A stretch of DNA of 64,000 nucleotides, from contig NC_134458.1 in the NCBI RefSeq assembly GCF_047948215.1, positions 139,236,536 through 139,300,535 on the forward strand, read 5' to 3'. The DNA is from Lycorma delicatula (lineage: Eukaryota; Arthropoda; Insecta; Hemiptera; Fulgoridae). This document shows, piece after piece, positions 43,458 through 55,560 of this stretch. Every line of letters begins with the position of its first letter. The first letter of the stretch is position 1. The notes under the pieces are model-generated. The model ran no database searches and was not told the origin of the DNA. It saw nothing but the letters and a program-made list of their open reading frames with translations. The position numbers and the translations under genes are program-made.

Positions 43458-44773
43458 CAGAGCGTTTCATAATGTTCTTAGGAGTTACAAAAATTCAGTA
43501 CAAAAAATGAATTTCACTTAACTAAATGAAAGTTGTACGAGGTGATGCGGGGACTCAAACAGTTTTTGTTAAAATCTATAATGATCAATATGTGCTCCTC
43601 TGATGACACGGCACACATCAACACGAAAGTCTAGCTCTTGCCAAATTCGTTCTAATATGTCATTTTCGATAGAGTTTATTGCATTGATTATGCAATCCTT
43701 TAGCTCAGCGATATCGTGCGGCATTGGTGGGATAAACACCTTATCTTTCACGTAACCCCAGAGAAAGAAATCACATGGCGTGAGGTCTGGTGATCTTGGT
43801 GGCCACAGTATAATGTGTTGGTCTTCTTCAGACGCACGTTCTATCCAGCGCCGAGGTAACGTTGTGTTAAGGTACTGTCGAACCTCGTTATGAAAATGGG
43901 CAGGACAACCATCTTGCTGGAAAATGAAATCGTTGAGTAGCTGAGGCGTAAGCCATAATTGTAACATATCCAGGTATATCATGCTGGTTACTGTCGTTTC
44001 CATAAAAAAAGAACGGCCCATACACTGCCTCACGAGAGATCGCACAAAAAACGCTTATTTTCGGAGAATCCCGAATGTGTTCCACATAAGCGTGTGGGTT
44101 TTCAGTTCCCCAAACTCGCACGTTATGACGGTTTACTTTGCTGCTAATATGGAAAGTAGCTTCATGGCTGAAAATTATCTTGTTTAGAAAACCTTCGTCT
44201 AACAACATCTTTTCCTTTAACTGTAAACAAAAATCGAGCCTACGTGTTTTATCTCCAGAAAAACGCTGGATTAATTGAAGATGGTACGGTTTGCATAATA
44301 AACGTTTACGGGGAACTCTCTGCATTGTTGTTTTCGGAATTCCTAATTCTCTGCCTGCAACCGCAGTCGATTTTGACGGGCTGCGAATGAAACTTGCACG
44401 CACACGTTCGACATTGACTTCTGAGGTTGACGGACGACCAGTTGATCTTCGCTTGCACAAGCAACCAGTTTCACTGAATTGTTTATACCATGCACGAATT
44501 GAATTGTCACTTGGTAGCTCCTTATGACATTTCAACCGAAACGCACGTTGCACAGAAATTACTGACTGACAAGTGAAATTCTAACACACAAAACGACTTC
44601 TCGCTTCCCGTGGAAGCCATTTTCTCTACTGTCGACGCCTAGCGAGCAAATGGTTTAAATGGAAAAAACTATTTGAAGTACTCTTTCGCACAGTACTTGT
44701 TCTATTCTTATGAGTGAAATAGTTTTTTATTAATCAGTTTTCGAAACTCCGAAGAACATTATGAAACGCTCTG
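43458..44773 (-). mobile_element. DD34D mariner-like element with TA duplication
   Basis: 1316 bp. Ends CAGAGCGTTTCATAATGTTC at 43458 and the inverted counterpart at 44773 agree over about 32 bp with few mismatches, flanked by TA (43456-43457, 44774-44775). The transposase lies on -. It inserted into the R1-like LINE's 5' UTR and is therefore younger than that LINE. Confidence 0.92.
43569..44620 (-). pseudogene. Mariner-like transposase, nearly complete but frameshifted
   Basis: ATG at 44620 (MASTGSEKSFCVLEF), then a frameshift before QRAFRLKCHKELPSDNSIRA. The helix-turn-helix region continues WYKQFSETGCLCKRRSTGRP. The catalytic domain has IIFSHEATFHISSKVNRHNV, where the family has SDEATFH: the first catalytic Asp is His here. 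VRVWGTENPHAYVEHIRDSP and KISVFCAISREAVYGPFFF follow, then a shift at about 44010 in an A-run. FIFQQDGCPAHFHNEVRQYL carries the second Asp, and WPPRSPDLTPCDFFLWGYVK the third. It ends DVCRVIRGAHIDHYRF at 43569. So it is inactive by frame and by active site. Confidence 0.9.
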
Positions 44774-44895
44774 TATACTGGCTTTATCGGTTTAAGCGAT
44801 AGCTTGGTTAGTAACTTGAGTAAACAAGCTAAATTATTGAATTTAATTAGAATATTTAATTAATTGTTTTATTTTTGTTTATCTTACCGATAATA
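44774..44895 (+). other. Second part of the R1-like LINE 5' UTR
   Basis: Short stretch from the mariner TA duplication to the gag start. Nothing else is visible. Confidence 0.5.
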
Positions 44896-46612
44896 ATGGA
44901 AGGGAAGCCGGCAGAAGAACTGGAGATCGCCCCTGAGCCTACGTCGTCGAGACAGGAGGCAATGGACAATCTGCCCATCCCGGCTGCCACCGACGCTGCA
45001 ACATCTGATCGCCGGTGAAGGGCTTGCCCCCCAAAGCGACTGTGGAGGGCAGGAAGGGAGCCAAACGGCTGAAAGTGAGGCAGTCCTCCACCGAGGAGGA
45101 GGACTGCCTCACATGGAGATGATGGTTTGAAAAGCTAACCAAGGAACTCAGAAAAAACATGAATAAAAATGTTAAAAAAAAGTATAAAAGAAATTGATAC
45201 CGAGTTCACCGCTGCTGTGAAAGACTTACGGAGACTGGTTAGTACTTCAGCCGAAGCTACTAAGAAGAACTAAATGGTCGAGGCAACTACCCAGACATTG
45301 ATTGATACTGGGTGCCCTATAGTTTATGGGCTTGATAATGGGGTGCCCTCGCACCAAGTTGCGGATTTTATAAGAAAGGTTTGGCTGAAAAAGGCCTTTC
45401 GCAATACAGTGGTTGGCATTCCGGACAGAAGAAATGGTGGGTTAGATATAATGGCCGTTGTGGATCTCCATGAAGTGACTGAAGGACGGCTGTTTGACAG
45501 CTTGGCGTCGAGGCACCCCCAGGTGTCCTGGCTCTTAAACGGACCTGGGCTTAGGGCTGGTAATGTCCTGACTACCAATTTGGAGGCCAGACTTATTGGT
45601 GGGTCTCCTAATGACGGGATGCCGGTGAAGAACAACTTCCACATAGTTTTTGTAGACTCCGGTAGTGGTGGCGATCTGGTGCAGGAACTAGTTGACGCTA
45701 TCGATAAAGTAAGAACAAATAGTGGTGGCTACCTGGGATCGATGCAGGCCGAGGTGTATGGACGGAACACTGTATTATTTGTTAGGAAAATATTGGAGTG
45801 GGAGGGGAGGAAATCTGGGCACATCTCATCTGCTCACGGCTGCTGGCAGACTCCCATATGCCTGGAAAAGTGATGACCCTGCCGACCAACTGCAGAAGAC
45901 AGAGACGCTTATCATTAAGGCGGCTCCGACTACAACATATGCGGACTTGCTGAGATCTATTAAAACAGATGTGGCAGTACCAGTTAGGTCTGAGATATTA
46001 TTGATACGTAAAGCTGGTAGCAGTATGAAGATTAGAGTTAAGGAAGACAGAACTGCGGCGGGTGAGTTAAGAGGATGGTCTCCACAGCTCTCAAAGAGGG
46101 AATCGTCTCAACTGAAACTAGGATGACTACACTGTGGATACGTGATTTGGAGCAAGACGCCACCTCTGAAGATGTACTTCGGGGACTGGGGCAGGTTGTT
46201 GAGCCAGTCTATTTAGATGGAATACGACTGTCCTTCAGAGATGGCTTTTGGGAGACTCGGATTGCCATATGCCGACTCCCTGCGGTTGTAGCTGCGGATA
46301 TCACCCAGAAAGGAAGGGTGAAGATTGGACTGGTTTCCCTCTCGGGCTGACGTTGTTGAGGTGACGTTGAAGTGTTATCATTGTTTTGAACTCGGGCATG
46401 TGGCGAGGAACTGCCATGGAGAAAGCAGAGGAAATATCTGCTTTAATTGTGGAGAAGAAGGGCACCATGCTGTTGAGTGTGTAAAAAAACCAAGGTGTTT
46501 AACATGCAAAAAGGAAGGACATCGTACTGGAGCTAGCTACTTTATGCCCACAGGGAGTTGCAATGCAAAAGAAAACCGCGACCCAGAGGAAAACTGGGGA
46601 ATCGACAACCCT
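44896..46612 (+). pseudogene. R1-like LINE ORF1 (gag-like, CCHC zinc knuckles), broken
   Basis: ATG at 44896 (MEGKPAEELEIAPEPTSSRQ), stop at 45016-45018, then pieces in several frames. 45274-45873 reads TLIDTGCPIVYGLDNGVPSH and RRNGGLDIMAVVDLHEVTEG; 45880-46075 reads TETLIIKAAPTTTYADLLRS; 46075-46350 reads TTLWIRDLEQDATSEDVLRG. 46360-46530 holds the nucleic-acid-binding knuckles CYHCFELGHVARNC, CFNCGEEGHHAVEC and a partial third, CLTCKKEGHRTGAS, with Ser in place of the last Cys. This order (central gag domain, then three knuckles) is the ORF1 layout of the R1 and Jockey groups. At least three frame changes. Confidence 0.85.
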
Positions 46613-46615
46613 TCA

Positions 46616-49520
46616 ATGAAGCTGATTCAATTGAATCTGAACCACGCGGCTTTGGCACAGGACATTTTGGTGCATAGTGTTTCAGAGATGGGTGTTAATA
46701 TAGCACTCGTCTCTGAGCCTTATCGACCCCACTCTGGAACAGACTGGATAGTATCGTTGGATGGAACTTCTGCTATTTAGGTATGTACACCTTTATTTTC
46801 AAGGGACTTCTGCTATTTGGGTATGTACACCTTTATTTTCAAGGGACTCTCTGTGTGAACGTATGTTTGCAAGAACGAAGATCGGAGACACCTATTTCTA
46901 CAGAGTATATATGTCGCCGAACATAAGCATGGACGGATATAAGGAGGCTCTGGCAATCCTTACTGAGGATGTAGCTGTGCATCGCCCGGCATTTGTTGCG
47001 GGTGATTTTAATGCATGGTTTGCATCGTGGGGCTCTGCCTACACTGATGGACGGGGTAGACTGCTTCTTGAGGCGGCAGCAATTTTGGACCTGGTGTGTT
47101 CTTAACACTGGGAATGAATTTACTTACCGGAAAGGCATATATGGGTCTATAGTGAACGTCACCTTTGCCACTCCCGCCCTTGCGGCTAAAATTAGAGACT
47201 GGCGAGTGTGGGAAGGTTATACAGGGAGCGACCACCAGACTGTCGCTATGACGATTGACGATGGTAGATATCGTGTGATAGGGCGACCCCTGACTCAAGG
47301 ATGGAGTGTGAAGGGAATGAACCCCCAGTTATTCGTGGAGGCTCTTGATTTGAGCAAAGTTTGGCAGAAGGAAAGGTTCAACTGTTGGTGGATGAATTGA
47401 TGAGGGCTTGTGACGGTCTCCTTCCCCAAAGGTGTTACAGGGCTAGTTGTCCACCTGCTTATTGGTGGAATGAGATCTCACGAGAACGGAGTCAATGCCT
47501 AAGGGCTAGAAGGGAAATTCAGCAGACTTATTTCCACTCAGCTAGGGAACATTGTAAGGTACTTTACAAACAGAGAAGAAGGGAGCTACAGACGCTCATA
47601 AGGGAATCCAAGAAGGCTTGCTGGTGCAAACTTATTGAAGAAATTGAAAAGGATCCATGGGGGAGACCATACAATATTATTGTTAAATATGCTGCGAGAC
47701 CTGAAGTACTCACTGTTATGGATGTGGAGGCAGCCCAGCACATCATTGATGGATTATTTCCTCATGAAGATGGGGTTCTGGCGACTATCTCAGGTGAGAT
47801 GCTGGACCTACCAATGTTCACGAAAGAAGAATTGATCACGGTGATGGAGAGCGTCCCTCGTGACAAGTCCCTTGGTCCTGATGCGTTACCGAACCTTGTG
47901 ATTAAATTGACAGTTCTAGCTAATACAGATGTATTTCTCGATGTTTATAATACCTGTCTGTGAGAGGGGGTATTCCCCAAAGCGTGGAAGGCACAGCGTC
48001 TTGTATTGGTACCGAAACCTGGACATGATCTGGCGCTTCCATCGTCTTATCGTCCACTGGTGATGATTAATACATTGGGGAAAATCATGGAGCGTATGCT
48101 CCAGCAAAGTCTGGTTCGTGCAGTGGAGGATGCAGGCGGCTTCTCGGGGAAACCATATGGTTTTCAAGCTGGTAGGTCTGTACTTGATGCGGTGGATGAG
48201 GTGATAGGCACGGCTCGGATGTACCTTGCAGAACGTAAAATGTGGGCATTGGTGGAGTTGGACGTAAGAAACGCATTCAATTGCGTTTCTCACGTCGCCA
48301 TTGCGAATGCTCTCCGGAATCTGCAGGTTCCTGTATATGTGTTAAAATTATTATTGTCTTACTTAAGAGACATGTGATTGACTTATATAGTGGAGAATGG
48401 CACGATTGTTAGGACCATTGATCGGGGTGTGCCGCAGGGGTCAGTTCTTGGACCGACCTTATGGAATACGGTATATGATGGAGTCCTTCGAATTTCACTT
48501 CTGGAGTTCGTTGCTGTGGTTGGCTATGCGGATGACATAGTACTCGCAGTTGGGGCTACTATAAACAGAGATTGTGGATAAAATTCAGGCTTTATATACT
48601 ACGATCAGCACTTGGATGGCTGGGGTTGATTGCACTTATCACCTCTAAGAAAAGACGTCAAACACTCTCGTTGGAACAGGCGGGAAGGAGGGTTGATTCC
48701 AGACTGGCTATTAAATACCTTGGCATCTGGATTGATGTTCGATTGGGATAAGTTGTCCATGTTATGGAAAGTTGTGAGAGAGCAGAGAGGTCAATGCGTG
48801 CAGTTGCCATCTTACTTCTAAACAGGGGGCCTGGAGAACTCAAGAGGAGGTTATTAACAAGTGTGGTGTATTCTTTCCTCTTATATGGGACAGATGTTCT
48901 GAGGTATAAAAGGTAATGGGAATACTTGCTGCATTGCATAGGAGATGCTGCCTCAGGATTTTGGCAGCTTATTGTACCGTCTCAAGAAAGGCTGCAGAGG
49001 TGCTGGCTGGTGTTATGCCAATTGCTCACAGAAGGAAACATAGAGAATTAAGAATGCTTCCTTCTTTGGAGAAGAAGAGATGATTGTGGCCAATTTACAA
49101 CAGTTGATGAATACTTGGCAAGAACAGTGGGAAGCGGGAGAGAAAGGTCAGTGGACTTACTGTCTGATTGGGAATGTAAGGAGTTGGTACAGTAGGGCTC
49201 ACAGATCAATTGATTATATTCTTACACAATTCCTGGCCAGGCATGGTGGTTACAGATCGTATCAGTTTAGGTTCACTCTTGACCATTCAGACCGCTGTCC
49301 GGCCTGTGATCTGGAGGAAACTTCGTACAATGTCTTTTTCTGTTGTACAAGGTTTCAAGATGCACGGAGGTGCATGCTGGATGCCCTGGGTCAGGGAGAC
49401 ATGTTCAGACCTGAGAATTTTCAGCAGATAATGCTTCAGGGTGTGAAGCAGTGGACTATTATTACAAATTATAATAGAAAAGTTTTAGAAGAACTTAGTA
49501 AAACAGAAAAAAACTTGTAG
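46616..49520 (+). pseudogene. R1-like LINE ORF2 (endonuclease, reverse transcriptase), broken
   Basis: Starts MKLIQLNLNHAALAQDILVH at 46616, the R1-type opening. Endonuclease: ALVSEPYRP, then a frame break at the 40-bp duplication, RTKIGDTYFYRVYMSPNIS, FVAGDFNAWFASWGSA (about 46995) and YTGSDHQTVAM (47218). RT: DKSLGPDALPNLV (47860), VLVPKPGHDLALPSSYRPLV (48004), PYGFQAGRSVLDAVDEV (48150), ALVELDVRNAFNCVSH with the first Asp (48248), IDRGVPQGSVLGPTLWN (48420) and VGYADDIVLAVGA with the YADD box (48520). C-terminus: DRCPACDLEETSYNVFFCC, a Cys-rich finger near 49290. Stop TAG at 49518-49520. Multiple stops and shifts; catalytic boxes still readable. Confidence 0.88.
46766..46845 (+). repeat. 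40-bp tandem duplication inside R1-like ORF2
   Basis: ACTTCTGCTATTTAGGTATG and following sequence is repeated with a 40-bp period; one base differs, TAG in the first copy and TGG in the second. The duplication is not a multiple of three and breaks the endonuclease frame right after GTSAI. Confidence 0.9.
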
Positions 49521-50242
49521 GAGATGGTGAGCATTGGTGCGGCCTGCAAGGGAATGAGGTGTTGAGCGTGCCGGGTTGTACATATATGCAACTGAGTGCC
49601 TTGGGGGCCCTCTCGAGCATCAGGGGGGGGGGTCGCTTTGGTGCGGTGAAGCCGTGGACACTCCACTCCTGGTGCCTGAGGGCATTGCTCATGTCTTTAA
49701 TGATTATGGCTGATGCTTGTGTGGGTAAGTGATAATTGGTAAATAGCTGAGTTGTGTGTGTGTGTGTTTTGTGTACTCTGGGTGAGATTGTGGAAATTCA
49801 GTTAACTTTTGAGTGTACTTTGGTGGATAAGTTATGTCTTGTGGCCATGTCTTCTTGATTGTGGTGCGCTTGTCTTATGTTGGCTTGAATGTATAAATGT
49901 GTGTGGTACATGTACATCTTAGTACCTGTTAGGTGTTCTATTTTTTCTGAATGTTTTTCTCTTTAGGTATTTGTGGTGTGCAGTATGTATGATGTGTATA
50001 GTGATCTGGTATGGATGATGTTTGCTAGTGGAGACTGAATGTGTGTCAGCGCTTAACCCCTTCCTGAAGTATTGCTTTATTTGCAGTTTCCCAGGAGGTG
50101 GGGTCGCCAGGGATGGAGGTTTAGTCGGTAGTGTGCAGGAATATATACACATTTTCTGTAACAGCTTGTGGAACCTGTTAGCGAGTCCAACACTACTTTG
50201 GCGCCTCTAAATGGGATTCCTCCACCTCAAAAAAAAAAAAAT
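49521..50242 (+). other. R1-like LINE 3' UTR and poly-A
   Basis: GC- and GT-rich relative to flanks, with a G-run near 49624-49632 and a GTGTGT run near 49757. It ends ATTCCTCCACCTC plus about thirteen A. ORFs listed here on either strand are shadows. Confidence 0.7.
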
Positions 50243-50252
50243 TGTTGAAGGT
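50243..50252. repeat. R1-like LINE target-site duplication, right copy
   Basis: TGTTGAAGGT after the poly-A tract; it matches 43122-43131. Confidence 0.7.
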
Positions 50253-51310
50253 ATGAATATATTTATTTAGCATTCTTTGTTTAGCTTGTCAATTTCAAAT
50301 TGAACAAACATATTGAGATGGTGCAACAAGTAGTAACATTGTAACAATTTATTTAGCATTCTTTGAGATATACATCACAAGCGTTAACATTTTTTCAATA
50401 TATTTTTAGAAAAGTTTTATCCATCTTGACAATGATACGTTTTTCATGTTTTAAAAATGTTTAGGTTTTGTGTTTTTCTATGAGTAAGTACAATATTGTT
50501 TTTATTTTCTGTTAGTTATGATTTTTTGAGAAAAGTGATTTACATTTTGATAAAATTAAACTAGAGTTTAATTTAATTTTCTGATCTAAACTTGTTAAAC
50601 TACATTCATCTAATGAGAATTAATTTTCGGTCATTGCCAGTTTATGTATCATATTAAAATTTCTGTTAACATATTGTTAAATTTGTTTTCCTGTCTTTAT
50701 GTGCATTGTTTCAATCTAGTTTGGTATGTATAAGTTTAGTTTTAAATAATTTTCACTCCTGACTCGTTATGAACAAAAATTTAGCAAACTAATTCATAAA
50801 GATAACTTATTGAAGGTAGTTCTTTTTACCAAAAATATGTATGAAAATACATAATAAAAAATAATCACACTTTTTAATAATACGAGAAAAGTTATTAATG
50901 ACTTTCTTTAAAATTATGTGGAAGTTAATTTTTTTGGACTAAACAGGAATAAAAACAGAGGAATTGTTAGCAGCTTCAATTTAGAGGATTAGGAAACTTC
51001 TGTAGCATATGTTTAAATAATAAATTTAATCGACTTTATATTTTTGTTCATTTTAGTTGTTAAATTTAGAGAATTTTAAATTATACAAACATGTTGAGAT
51101 TGTATAACATGTTAACAGATGGTGCTACCTGGAACATTTATATGATGTGTAGGAATATATATGTCCTGTTTTTAAAAGGTGATAAACTTTGTATGTGTTC
51201 TTTTTGTATGGGTTCATTTTGGTTGCATATACAGTCTTTTGGGTTATTCTTAAGGAGGAAAACTGGAAGTTAATTTCATCTTCATCCATAAAATAAAAAA
51301 AGATAACTGT
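50253..51310. other. AT-rich intergenic DNA, no feature seen
   Basis: The + strand ORF at 51091-51273 has no recognisable similarity. The words TATTTAGCATTCTTTG recur twice (about 50260 and 50350), suggesting a minor local duplication. Confidence 0.45.
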
Positions 51311-51660
51311 GTGTTTGTTTGTCTTATGTGCTCACATTTTTACTTTAGTTGCTATTGGCACAGAGCAAACCAACAGTGATGCGTCGGTTGGCTCTCTCTC
51401 AGCCGACTCTCTCCTGCTAGAAGCAGTCTGTCAATTAATTTACAGATTACTTCATTTCTAAGCGTAGATTACTTTTATTTATATTTAATATTTAATAATA
51501 AAATAAAGGAATTATTAGTTAAAATTTAGCAGTAAAAAAAAGGATTTTTTAGCAAGAGTCGTTAGCGCAAATCTGGCTGGTGTATCATGAGGTCCACTCT
51601 GTGCCAATAGTAGCAGCTGGACTGGCAACTAACACAACCTCACACAAACACATACAAGAC
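51311..51660. repeat. MITE-like inverted-repeat element, copy B
   Basis: The left part has TATGTGCTCACATTTTTACT then TTAGTTGCTATTGGCACAGAG; the right part, inverted, has CTGTGCCAATAGTAGCAGCT then ACACAAACACATACAAGAC. About 350 bp. The left part also matches 52105-52165 in inverted orientation, so this belongs to a dispersed family together with copies A and C. Confidence 0.55.
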
Positions 51661-52009
51661 TAAACGAAGAAGCCAACTCCTCCCTTTTATTAATATGGCT
51701 AGCGTTAAACATTATATTTCTATTAAATACTATACCTGCTCACTCCTTAAGCCTTATGGTAAATATAAAAACACCCTAATGTTATAGAGAAAAATATTAT
51801 CTACACACTAATATTTCTTTTAAAATACTTAATATTTTAACAAACATGAGGATATGAAAGTGTCGAGTTGAGGGTCCAGGAGGCAGAGCCCTGACTGGCT
51901 AGTCAGGTAAAAATGTGCTAGTGGCTAAACAGCTAAAAATGTTCAGGATTTTGAAGCTTTCATTGTAAAATTGTTATTAGTAATTGTAACTAATAATTTG
52001 TTATTAGTA
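51661..52009. other. AT-rich spacer between repeats, no feature seen
   Basis: Contains a less AT-rich patch near 51855-51905; no identity found. Confidence 0.4.
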
Positions 52010-52195
52010 GTTGTTATTTAGTTACAATTGGCAAAAACATTTAACAAACTCATGGGTAATGAAACATAAACCATGTAACATTTTCACTGCAGGCCTCCCT
52101 TTGTTTTATCTGTGCCAATAGCAGCTAAAATAAAAATGTGAGCACATACAACAAACAAACCCATGCACCATCCTTTTTTATGGAGTGGTGGTATT
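52010..52195. repeat. Dispersed MITE-like repeat, copy C
   Basis: 52010-52098 is the inverse of the block near 15685-15760; 52105-52190 is in the same orientation as 16038-16110 (GCAGCTAAAA, GTGAGCACATACAACAAACA, ATCCTTTTTTATGG). One block is therefore flipped relative to copy A. Confidence 0.55.
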
Positions 52196-54424
52196 CTATG
52201 TACATTTTTTTACAAAAATTATAAATTAAACATGTTTAACATGAATCAACTTTACAAATAGTGAGGTACAAAAACAGAACACAAAACCATCTAGAGGAAG
52301 GAAAAAACTTTGTATAGCAGATTTAATCTATTTTATCCAGTCAATACAAATGATTACGTGGTAAGAAACTTAAGTCTTTTTAATCTCATCATATTTTTTT
52401 TACCTATCATCCTATTGACATTATATGTTTTAAAACTGTGTTCTCAGATAAATATTAAAAAAAAAAGTTTTACTATTTATAGAATGCTGAAAATAGCGTT
52501 TTAATTCATAGGCTTAACTATTAAGAGAAATAAATGTGATTACATTAAATTAAATGAAAATGAAAGAAAAATTTTAGTTATTTGAAAGTAAATCATATTC
52601 TTAGTTTAATTATAAAAACTACAGCAGATACATTTATCAGTCAACTGTCTACAGGAAATATAAACAATTCACATTTTCTAAATAATTGGTTTACAAATCA
52701 CTTTTGAATGGATAAATTAAAAGATATGAAATAGCTTATTTTACTTTATAATAATAATAATGAAAAGTGCTTACAATAATAAATTGTAGACTGTGCTGTT
52801 TTCATATACAGTCTCTATTTGTGTACATTATTTACATTAGTAACTTTGCTCTTAATTCGAGAATGATTTTTGCTACAGTTTTACTACATTTGTATTATAC
52901 ATTTTATGGTGCAAACATTAAAATGAGTATATGCAATGTTTTAAGCAGATGGAATTCAGTTTAATTTTTTAATCAACACTGGCAATTAAAAAAAATTAAA
53001 TATTGAAATTATAGACACTACTAAAAGAATTATAAATAACTTACACTTAGGATGTGAAATAATAAATGTTGGCTGAACATTTATTATAGAACCACATTAA
53101 TGTTGAAAGAGAACTAGACCATGGATTCATTCATGTTCATAAGTATGGCACTGTTTAGACTCTAATTACTTAAGAGTTAAAATTTCAAGATCAAAAAAAT
53201 ATATATCTAAAACTTTCTGGATATAACTGTGGTATATTAACTTACATGAGATAAAAACACAACAAAGTTTTATTATAACTTACTTGACAAGTCACAATTT
53301 ATTAACGAGATATGTCAATTGAAGTACATAGTAAACTTACTTTTAACAAAGTTGATCAGGATCAATTTTACTGCTTCAGTATTCGGACAATCTCCATAAA
53401 CAAGGTAGTGTGACTTATTAATGTCTCTTGTAGAATAGTAATGCAACCATTATTAATGGTAATGTAAGTCAGTACGTACGTAATGATATGATTCTATTTG
53501 CAACATAATATTGTTCAGTTTTAATCTTGACAAAATTCAGTTGGACCATAACATACTTGCATTTACAACTAGTAGTAGTATAAACAAAATTAATATATCG
53601 CTTTGTTTTTAATTGAATTTGTGAACTCCTTTTAATATTTAAGATGTGACAGTTTGAATTGTTTCCTACAGTAATGTTACATGTAGAAACTTATATCTGA
53701 ATCTTATAAGGCAAGTACAGTACATACATTATTTTGATTATAGTATTACTTGATGATGTAATCAAAAATATTTTTAAATACCATAAACTTAATCATAAAA
53801 ATTTGCATTCATATATCATTTGATTTTTAACTATTTTAAACACAAAATTTATTTTATAGATAAAAAAGATTTGCATATATCTTTTTACATCAAAATGCAA
53901 GTTATTTATCTTTCCTCGCTTATAATATAAAACAGAAAATTTTTTTCCAATAAAAAATATAGGTATTACGGGCAAAAGAGTAAATTAAATGGTAATAGAT
54001 TAAATTGATGTAGCCAGTGTACACATTATATCATATGCGATAACAAATCATAGTTTTTATGTAATCGTATATTTACTATGTAAACTCTTATAGCTTCATA
54101 TTTTACCAACTTAGCTTTCTGTACTAAGATTTGTTCTGAGTTAGATCAAATTCTCTACACATTCTAATAACATTAAAATGCAATAATTTTATATACTTTT
54201 TTCCTATTTTGCTGTTTCTGTTTTCAAAACCCTAAAAAATTTTATTCAGTACAATTAGACTAAACAATTCAAATGTTAATGTAAATCACTACTTCTGTAC
54301 CACATGAAAAGTTTACGCCCATTTCTAACTGGTACTATTGTAAAAATCAATATGAAAGAATATATAAGTTATATCAATGGAGTTAACATTTTCAGTATTA
54401 TGAATGACTAAAATCTAATGAACT
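52196..54424. other. AT-rich intergenic DNA, no feature seen
   Basis: Several short ORFs (52310, 52767, 53793) are low-complexity and not recognisable. Confidence 0.5.
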
Positions 54425-55560
54425 CTGGAAAGCGAGAGAACAAAATGTCATAAATAGCTACATGTTCTGCTTTCCTGAAGTTTCTTCCCCTTCTACTAAG
54501 ATTCCACACTTACTGCCTACACCCTCTCATTTTCTGTCAGATGAGCACACTGCTATATCAGTGCATCAAAGACTTGCAGTGATTGAATTTTTAACAGGAG
54601 AAAAATTGAATGTTAATGACATTCATCGTTGTCTAAAAGCCACTTATGATGATGAACTGTTGATCAAAGATTATGAGTGGGTGAGCAATAAAATTTTGTA
54701 CATCAGAAGATGGTAAAGTGAATATTTAGGATGAACCTTGCTGTGGTTGAATGGTCTCTCAAAACCAGTTTATCAGAAGGTGGATAAATTGATTCAAAAT
54801 GACCGTTGTATCACCACCCAGATAGGCATAATGAAAGAATGACTAAGAAACATTATTACACAACTGGGCTACTGTAAAATCTGCTCATGGTTGGTGCCAT
54901 ACATACACATAGAAAAGAACAAACAATGAAAGGAATTGTTGTGAACAGGGTCTGAATTGTAATCATGACAACGGAGATGACTTCCAGTATTATGGTGGGA
55001 GTTAAAACTTGGATTATCAATACAATCTAAAAGAAAAATGGCAGGCATGGAACACCAACACTATGGTTCACCACAATAAAAAAAAATTCAAAACAACCCT
55101 CTGCAAAAAAAAATTCTTTTGACAGAGTTCTGGCATTCTAAACACATGTACACGACCAACTACCAAGAAGCTGGTTGACTATAAAATCTGTGCGGTACCT
55201 CAAGAAGCTAAAACACTGCAGGAGACATGTGTGCTGTATTCAATAATCAACAGAGCTGATAATTCTGCAACATGATAGTGCACGACCACAAACATACAAC
55301 ACGTGCAACTGCCAAGGCTCTTGTGAAATTGAAACCTGAACCTACTCCATACTTACCAGATTTGGTGTGCTGCTATTTTCACAGTTAAAGAGGGATATTA
55401 AGGTATTCATTTCACCATTGATGATGAACTGAAGAACGCAGTGACAATATAGATAAAGGAAAGACAGCTAGCATTCTTCACTTTAAAAACAGGATATAAC
55501 AAACACATACATGTCTAGTCTTCAGTTATATGGACAATAATCACCATTTTAGAAGTAGAT
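54425..55560 (+). mobile_element. Decayed mariner-like (SETMAR-type transposase) relic
   Basis: The + strand reading begins with a 54462-54716 ORF, ISVHQRLAVIEFLTGEKLNV and NDIHRCLKATYDDELLIKDY, the N-terminal DNA-binding region of this mariner group. Later frames have LIQNDRCITT, ITQLGYCKICSWLVPY (family form LGYRKICARWVPR), HDHKHTTRATAKALVKLKPE (family form HDNARPHTxxxT) and TPYLPDLVCCYFHS (family form SPDLVPCDFHLF). Many stops and frame changes; ends not identified. Confidence 0.7.

Larger units (their letters stand above)
43132..50242 (+). mobile_element. R1-clade non-LTR retrotransposon interrupted by a mariner
   Basis: About 7.1 kb, or 5.8 kb without the 1.3-kb mariner, the normal R1-clade length. 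Layout: 5' UTR (43132-44895, mariner inside), ORF1 gag-like, ORF2 endonuclease-RT, 3' UTR and poly-A ending about 50241. It is distinctly richer in GC than the surroundings, as expected for a transposon from a different compositional background. A 10-bp target duplication flanks it. No rRNA sequence adjoins, so this copy is not in an rDNA unit. ORFs are damaged. Confidence 0.88.

Noticed and set aside
45324..47298. Minus-strand ORFs across the R1-like LINE
   Set aside because: Shadows of the coding + strand; composition follows the LINE codons.
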